Assembly: GCF_002104995.1 (NCBI RefSeq)
Contig: NW_024468346.1
Span: forward strand, 1 to 35,764
DNA from: Linderina pennispora
Taxonomy: Eukaryota > Kickxellomycota > Kickxellomycetes > Kickxellales > Kickxellaceae
Direction: 5' to 3'
Length of the DNA stretch: 35,764 nt
The position numbers and the translations under genes were made by a program. The notes under the pieces were generated by a model. The model did no database searches and was not told where the DNA came from. It saw only the letters and a program-made list of their open reading frames with translations. Shown piece after piece: positions 29,424 through 35,764 of the stretch (position 1 is the stretch's first letter; each line of letters starts with the position of its first letter).

Positions 29424-32400
29424 CTAGTAGCCGCCATGGGTGCTGTCCAGGAGGTAAGAGGACTTTGCGTCGCTGAACAGGGCACTAGTGCTGAATACAA
29501 GCGGCGATGCCAGACTGTGATGTGGTGCTGACAATCCGGCCGCCGGTGGATTGCTCTTGAGTGCCGACTTGGCTGACGCCAGGTACTCCGGAGGAGATAG
29601 TATCTGGGCCAGGATCTGTGATGAATGTGCCAGGTGTTCTTCAGATAGCGCAGGAGTTCCGACGCCGTTGGGCTCGGAGGTGAGCGCTGCAGACACTGCA
29701 GCAGCCGCATTTAGCAGCCCCTGCTTGTCGCCTAGGTCCCGCGCATCCACACTGGCCTGCATTAGTCGAAGCAGGTCCATGTCTTGCGAGGGCGATGACG
29801 AAGGCACCGATACGAATGCAAAGCCAGAGCCAGACTCCGCACCATCGCTGGCATGGTCGTCTCGGCTCCCACTGTCATTGTCGGCTGCAGTATCCGAGGA
29901 GGGATTGCTGCTGGTCCCTTTGCTCAGCGATTCAGATGCACTGCCAAAGATATCGTGGTGAGTTTGGTCGCCAGGAATGCCGATGAGGTTGTTGAGGAAT
30001 GCGACATCGCCGGGCGCAAATCCGCCGTTCATTGCAAGCTTGAATATCGACGGGTCGCCAGCCAACCCCAGCTCGCCCTCACTAGCGGTACTACCAGCTG
30101 CTGCTATGGTGCTGCTAGAATGGTGACCTGTGGCGGTAGAGTCGTCGGGCTCTGCATTATCCTGGCTGTATGCACTACTCAGCACAACATCACCGCCTTT
30201 TGTCGAGTTGTGGAATGCATTGGTCAGCAGGTTGCACAGCGGCATGTAGTCTTTCTCCTTCATCTCCTGGTCGCCATCCATCGCCATGTATGTGCTGAGA
30301 TTGGGCGCATCAGCATTGGCGAACACAGGTGCTGACTCACCGTAGTGCATGACAAGTGGATCGGGCGCTGAAGAGCTATCGTTGCCGTTAGAGCCATGTG
30401 CCACCTGCTTCATTTGCCGCTGTTGATGCATTAGCGGGATCGATGGCGATTGCTCGCGCACACCAGACTCGTCGCTATGCTCTCCAAAAGCAGTCTCGGT
30501 TGGCAAGTACGCGCTGATACATTCAGTCTTTTCTGAGCTGCTGTCATCGCCACTTATGCCGCTGCCTGCGCTGCGCCGGGAGCCACGGTCTGTCGAGTAC
30601 GGTGCCTGCAGTGATGCATGCTTGGTGTGTGAGGTACGCACCACATGCTGCTTTTGACGATTGCCGAGAGGGGACCTCGAGCTGCTCTTGCTAGTGGATC
30701 CTGAACTGCTGGAACTACTAGAGCTTTGGCGATCAGAGCTCGAAGTCACATAGCCACCCGACATTTGGTCGATCAGTGTTGATGTTGACGAAATTGACTC
30801 AGCAGAAGAGTCTGTCGAGCACTGAGCGGCTGCAGACGTGGATGAGGCAGATATTGACGTGTCTAGGAATGCAGCGGGATTGACGGACGCCATGCCAGCT
30901 AGGTCAAGTTGGGTGCTGCAGCTGGTCGGTATCATGTAGCTGAACGGCTGCCCACTGTGGCTCATTTCAACACCATTCAGGTACGCAGAGGATGCCGTCA
31001 GCGAGGGGGCAGTACAAGCGCCAGATCCGGAACCGGCACCGGCTGCAGCAGCTGCGGACCGGGCAAGGTTCTGCTGAATGTCACCAAACATCAACAGCGA
31101 GCTCATGTCTGAGATTGCGGATGACGCAGCCATATTTGGAAAAGGCGTGCTGCTGCAAGAGACATCCTGTCCGCCAGAAGCCCCTATTGCCATTCCAAGA
31201 TCGATGCCCATCCCCATGCCAAAGCTAGTAGAAGGTGACAGAAGTGACGAGCCGGATGCTCCGCTCGAGCCATGGTGCAAGCCCAAGCTGTCAAGTCTCG
31301 AGAACGACTGGCGGCGACGTGCCTCAACAAAGGCGTTCAGCGTCGACGAGCTCGACGACATGGACGGTGTTGGCAATCCAGAACTCTGGTGACGGCCCCC
31401 ACTGTTGACACCAGTGCTGGTGCTGCCGCTGCCGCTGCTGCGAAGGGTCGGCGTCCCGCAGACTGCTGTGGCCTTGCTGCCTGCATTTGCTGCAGCAACG
31501 ATCGCTGCCGATGCAGATCCACTGCCTAAGCCGCCACTGGTTGGGGAGCACGGCGGGAAGACAGCCATTCCGCCCGTGGCACCAACCGATCCAAACGCAG
31601 CTCCTGCACTAGGTGCCGACGAGATGCCGGCAATCTGTGAGTAGCTGGACACACGGGACGTCGGATACGGATCCAGAGTGACGCTGGCAGTACTGCTGTG
31701 GCTGGCCGTATACTTGCCGATAATCTTTTTCAGGGCCAGTGGCAGAATACGCCACGGAAACACCTTGACGTCCTTTTCGATATTGCGCGGCTTTGGGTTT
31801 GGGAACGACATGATCAGCTTGAAGAATTCGGCAGACTCGACCTTACACTTGCTCACAGTGAGTGGCCGGAACCCCTCGAGATTGCGTCGGATGCGGTTCT
31901 TCTCCTCGACGGTAAAGCGCACTGCGATCAGGGACTCGAGCAGGTATATGCAGTCGACGCTGGTGATGAAGAAGTCGTGCTTCTCCTCCCAGTATATGCA
32001 TGATACAACAATACTGTTGGGAACACGATCGGCGGCTGCCACTGACTTGAAAGTGCAGAAGATGTTGTTGTTCTCATGCCGGCGCCAGAACTGGACAAGC
32101 CGGCGTCTGCACTCGCGCTCTTCGAGGGACCTAATGTCGTAGATCCATGATATTAGATGCAGGCTTGTTCAGTATTTGATGAATAAGCACTGGTGGAGGT
32201 GGTTGGGCATTTACCCCGCATGTCGGTAGCCGCCTCCCCCAGACCTCTCTGTGCAAGCAGAATCTCACAATAGCAGGCCACTGGAAGCAGTAAACCTATG
32301 CCTACTACGTGTCTTAACGGCCACCAAGACATGAACATCGAAAATAGTGCATTTGTGGAGGAGACATCCCCGCTATAAGGTGGAGTGCGGAGCGGAAAAG

Positions 32401-33238
32401 AGCGAGCAAAAGAGGTGGAGGATGCACCGGTCTAGCTGCAGTTTGCGGAGTAGAGGAAATATTCCAGACAAGAGACAGGTGTGACCTGGGGATACGTTAC
32501 CATTCAATCATCATCGAGTCGAGGTTGTTTTCAAATTTGAGATTCGCCTTGTTGAGCAGCGACGCATACGAACTGTAGCCGAGGATCGGGATATTTCCAA
32601 CCGAGGGTAAGCTGGCTAACGATGGTGTTTGCACCGCTGATGATGTCGCTGACGCTGCCATATTGGTGGCTGTGGGCTGAGATGGCGAGAGAAGCGGCCC
32701 AGAGCCCACTTGGCACCCGTGAGATGGCGAGGCTGCTAAACCCGGGGCACCCATCATAGGGCTCGAGAAGTCCTTGGCCCTCGGCAAGTCCAATGCTGTC
32801 CATTAGACGGCCAGCCCCACGCTGTGCTGTCATGAAACCTGCGGCGGCGGCATACGGGTAACCACCATTCTGACCCGAGTAGTATGCGCGAGCGAGCTCG
32901 GGCTGTCCGTTGAGCAAATACCCTGAAAACTGCATATCAGCAGTATTCAGCGCACTACTCGTGGTCCCGCTGATCCCATGTGAAGAGGACTTTGGGTCTG
33001 CTCCCAGGTCTGGCTGCATAGCAAGCGCGCTGCCAAGGCCGAATGGCGGATCTGCAGGACCGAAAGGGAACCGGGCAGGGTTGCCCAGGTCCTTTGGCAG
33101 CTGAGATTTCACGGTGAGATAATCCGATGGCGACAGATAGGTCTGGGATCGCTGCAATAACGACTGCTGATGTTTGGTCTGCTGCTGCTGATCTTGAGTG
33201 GACTGTATGTTGTTAGAAGCATGCGGTGATAACATCAT
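29424..33238 (-). CDS. medA: Medusa-type (DUF7082) developmental transcription regulator, one frameshift
   Basis: Homologue of the Medusa family of fungal nuclear regulators (MedA in Aspergillus, Ren1 in Fusarium), which control conidiation and development. Exon 1 is 33238-32501 and exon 2 is 32130-29424. The join GAATG/G after the 370-nt intron (GTAACG...ATTAG) makes IEWSLEERECRRRLVQFWRR, entering the conserved DUF7082 domain (about residues 240-388), which includes PNSIVVSCIYWEEK, RFTVEEKNRIRRNLEGF, FFKLIMSFPNPKPRNIEKDV and LKKIIGKY. Flanks are Gln-rich (QDQQQQTKHQQS) and Ser-rich. In exon 1 the frame shifts by one base near 32740-32800. The first frame runs MMLSPHASNNIQ to RLMDSIGLAEGQ; the frame reaching the splice site runs DFSSPMMGAPGLAA to NNLDSMMIEW. 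Allowing for one extra base, the product has about 1,147 residues. The phase arithmetic fits that single-base correction. Confidence 0.85.
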
Positions 33239-35764
33239 TGCAGCTTCACTTCAAGAAGAAGCGAAAGGGAGTGATGCGGTGGAGGACGTACGTGTAGCCG
33301 AGGTGTACAAAGGGGACACAAAATTTGGTATGCACTGGCAACGTAGTGCGAGCGTGAAGAGTACGTATAAAGGTACCAAGTCTAAACGTGCTATTCCAAA
33401 GATGAAAAGGGGGATGTCTAAAAGGAAAGCTGGTAAGGTCAATTAGCGAGTATTGGAAGTTCAGAGACAGTGACAGCACCGCGTATACATAAAGGCATTC
33501 CGCCTAACCGCAGTCGTTGCGAAAGCATAGAGATACTTTGTCATTGACTGCAAAGTTAAAGGAAAATGTGGGGGTGTTTCGCGGATGCTTCAGCAGTTGA
33601 GAGATGGAGAAAATGTGAAAGTACGGTATGAAACACGGTGGTTGCTATAAGAGTGGAAATTCTAAGACAGCGCCTTTGTGTAAACTCCTCCTACTTACCC
33701 ATCCCCCATTGCAAGAATCCAACCATTTGCATATCAATATTCCACCATTGGTAGCACCAAAATAAAGGAGACACATGTTCGTCTAGATCTCATAGATGCT
33801 ATGGATACGGAAATGAATGCAGGCTGCCACTCTTAAAACTTACCGTTGGAAGGTGTGCAGTATCTTTGGGGAGTGAGTGGGTGAGGTGATAATGCTGAGC
33901 TACATGATTCATTTGAGCGGTGAGTTCATCATGGTTTAATGGGATGCAGACAAAATGAGCAAACCCGATACTTACAACGGTAGGTGTGTGAATAGCGGTT
34001 GGTATGCGTGACGGGCGTGTGTATGCTCTTTCCCTCTTTCCTCTACAATGGCAGGTGATAAATATTCGTATGTTAGAATACTAGCAAATGTGAACCTAGT
34101 GAAGTACAGGTGAGGGAAGAATGGAGCGAGCTACTATCAGCCACCACGGCTGGAGGGAGGTGGCAATAGCTGTATAAATAAACAGAGAGAACCAGTTATT
34201 CAGAATATCAAAACACACCGCTGAGGGTGTAAGGACTGCTGTCTAAATCGGGCCAAGTGCAGCACAGACAGACATCAACGATCATGGATGCGGGGCAGGT
34301 AAGTGGAGGACGGGGTAGAAGCATAATGCCCATTGGGTAAACGACTACGGCTCGTTAATGTGCAAATTCTCCAGACAAAACCAGATACCTTGTCCAGTTG
34401 GGGATAGGAAAGCGAGCGGGAGCAAAAAGCCAGCATGCTGTCGGGTATCGGGGAGCATATAGTCGGGGGAGGGGAATGGCGCAAGGTGGCACAGGTATAT
34501 GAAGGTCGCCACAAGACGAACCTGGGGAGGATATCACAAAAAGACGACGGTTTTGGAATAGTATTGCAAAAAATATGCGTCTGACATATAACCAGGGAAG
34601 TAGTGAGTAATCGGTATTGGAAGCAAATGGCTGCGGTGATGCCTCAGAATCACCCTGATAAAGTAGCATTTGGCTGCCAAAGGCACTTGGTGCAGCAGCA
34701 CTCAGAGTAAGCAGGACGCATCTGCAATTGACAACCTATGACATGCTCATTCACGTACTTTTGGATCGGAAAAGGAGAATAGGGTAGGGTGGTGCGTAGG
34801 TGTGGTGGATGGAGGAATTGTGGAAAGAGGGAGAAAAAGTAAAATGCGGTGAGGATAAGAGTATCCTATCGTATATGCAGCCAAGCCCTGTGCCTTCAAG
34901 GTGTCGCTTGGTAAGTGGCTGGTAAATGCACAATAGAATTTAAATGACGAGAGCTGCGCAGTCAAAATATGAGTGCAAAGCGCGAAAGGGAAGGACAGGA
35001 GAAAGAGGCAGAGCAAAGGATCTGACAGGACTTCAGCCAGTGATATTAGAAAAACATGCACCACCACGGAGACCAAAAACCGAGCATTTCAGAAAAGGAC
35101 TCTAGCGCAAAATAGACAAGGCAATCGTTGGAAAATAGCGCGAGTTACTGGGCTGCAGGATTTCGCAGTGTCTTGGAATTTCGCCTTTCCCATGGTGTAT
35201 TTCCCAAACAGGGCCGTTCATGCTAGCGCCGTACATATGAGGAGGGGGATGACATCGGTCTATTAATGGTAGCGCTTACCTGTAGGGATATTTCAAGCGC
35301 GAACAGCGAAAAATAGAGATCTTTGATCGAACAACCTTGTGGGGGAGACTGAGGCGGGGCTTGGGCCAGAAGGGTCGCAACAAACTATCGGACAAGAAAA
35401 AGAGCGGGGTCGTAGTAGAAGGGAAAATAGTATATGTACGTGCAAAAATAAAGACAGACACTCCGACGTAGTAATAGCTTTCTTGCTATGTGGATGCGTC
35501 TTTAGAGAAATGCGCCAAATCGGAGAAATGAATTGAAAGAGAGTATGCTTAATGCCTGCGCTAGAGGCGTTTTGATATGGAGAAAGAGGAACGAGGAAAG
35601 CTTCCTTTTTTCATTGATCAAGTCAGGTGCGCCAGGTAGCACCTGCTATAAATGACTTTAAGGCGACACATTGTGTGAATCCTGTCCAGATGCCATCTGC
35701 GCATCACAATATGGCGACCAGCCTTTAGCGGACAGGAAACAGTGGCAGAGAAAATCGTTGCTGC
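33239..35764 (-). promoter_or_regulatory. Long upstream region/leader of the Medusa gene
   Basis: 2.5 kb without a supported protein gene. The Medusa sense strand is pyrimidine-rich throughout. It carries consensus-like 5' splice sites at 33698 (GTAAGT), 33843 (GTAAGT), 33975 (GTAAGT), 34758 (GTACGT) and 35279 (GTAAGC after ACAG). This would suit a long, alternatively spliced 5' leader with upstream ORFs, as reported for Aspergillus medA. Two GTAAGT copies also occur on the plus strand (near 34300 and 34915), so chance cannot be excluded. No tRNA, repeat array or transposon was seen. Confidence 0.45.

Noticed and set aside
29093-29710. 205-codon minus-strand frame overlapping the 3' end of the Medusa gene
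   Set aside because: Overlaps the real coding frame and continues into untranslated sequence with unconvincing composition.
33198-33446. 82-codon plus-strand frame opposite the Medusa start
   Set aside because: Lys/Arg-rich frame from a purine-rich strand with no similarity; overlaps the Medusa start.

Overview
This window is nuclear DNA of a fungus. The evidence is GT-AG spliceosomal introns, pyrimidine-rich leaders, no operons, and a gene set that includes cytosolic Hsp104, a yeast-type UBR1 N-recognin, a BCH-RhoGAP, TMEM19, TAF13 and a Medusa-type (DUF7082) developmental regulator. GC-rich coding sequence, alanine/serine-rich insertions, an oversized UBR1 and a GH19 chitinase-like gene suggest an early-diverging filamentous lineage, perhaps Kickxellomycotina (Coemansia-like). 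That placement is inference. Introns that I could place by homology are rather long (163-415 nt).

Layout. 1-4366: the start of a possible minus-strand gene at the left edge, a TAF13 gene broken by two single-base indels, a possible small two-exon minus-strand gene, then an AT-richer gene-poor stretch with one kinase-fold gene. 4367-10163: intact HSP104 (minus) and acyl-CoA-binding protein (plus) diverge from one intergenic region, followed by a CRAL-TRIO/RhoGAP protein. 10164-14279: a gene-poor stretch with a 26-nt T tract, then a Ser/Pro-rich reading frame split over at least five frame segments. 14589-18644: four-exon TMEM19 (minus), divergent from a secreted GH19-like protein (plus), then a short decayed membrane-protein remnant. 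18645-28590: a CobW/COG0523 metal-chaperone GTPase (plus), converging on a 2,777-residue UBR1 E3 ligase (minus, two exons). 29424-35764: a Medusa-type regulator (minus, two exons, one frameshift) with a 2.5-kb pyrimidine-rich upstream region holding several consensus 5' splice sites.

Functional themes. HSP104 (disaggregation) and UBR1 (N-degron proteolysis) are both protein quality control, but they lie 12 kb apart and nothing suggests co-regulation. The RhoGAP, the GH19-like protein and the Medusa regulator fit hyphal growth, wall remodelling and development. Neighbouring genes otherwise appear unrelated, as is normal for a fungal chromosome.

The main anomaly is uneven reading-frame integrity. 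About 15 kb of coding sequence (UBR1, HSP104, RhoGAP, TMEM19, CobW, GH19) has no frameshift. TAF13, the Ser/Pro-rich locus, the 17.7-kb remnant and the Medusa gene carry about nine single-base frame breaks and two internal stops. Assembly error and real decay both remain possible. I found no CRISPR array, rRNA, convincing tRNA or recognisable transposase. I see no clear sign of a wholly new system; the best leads are the candidate small gene at 1.4-1.9 kb, the broken genes, and the long spliced-looking leader of the Medusa gene.
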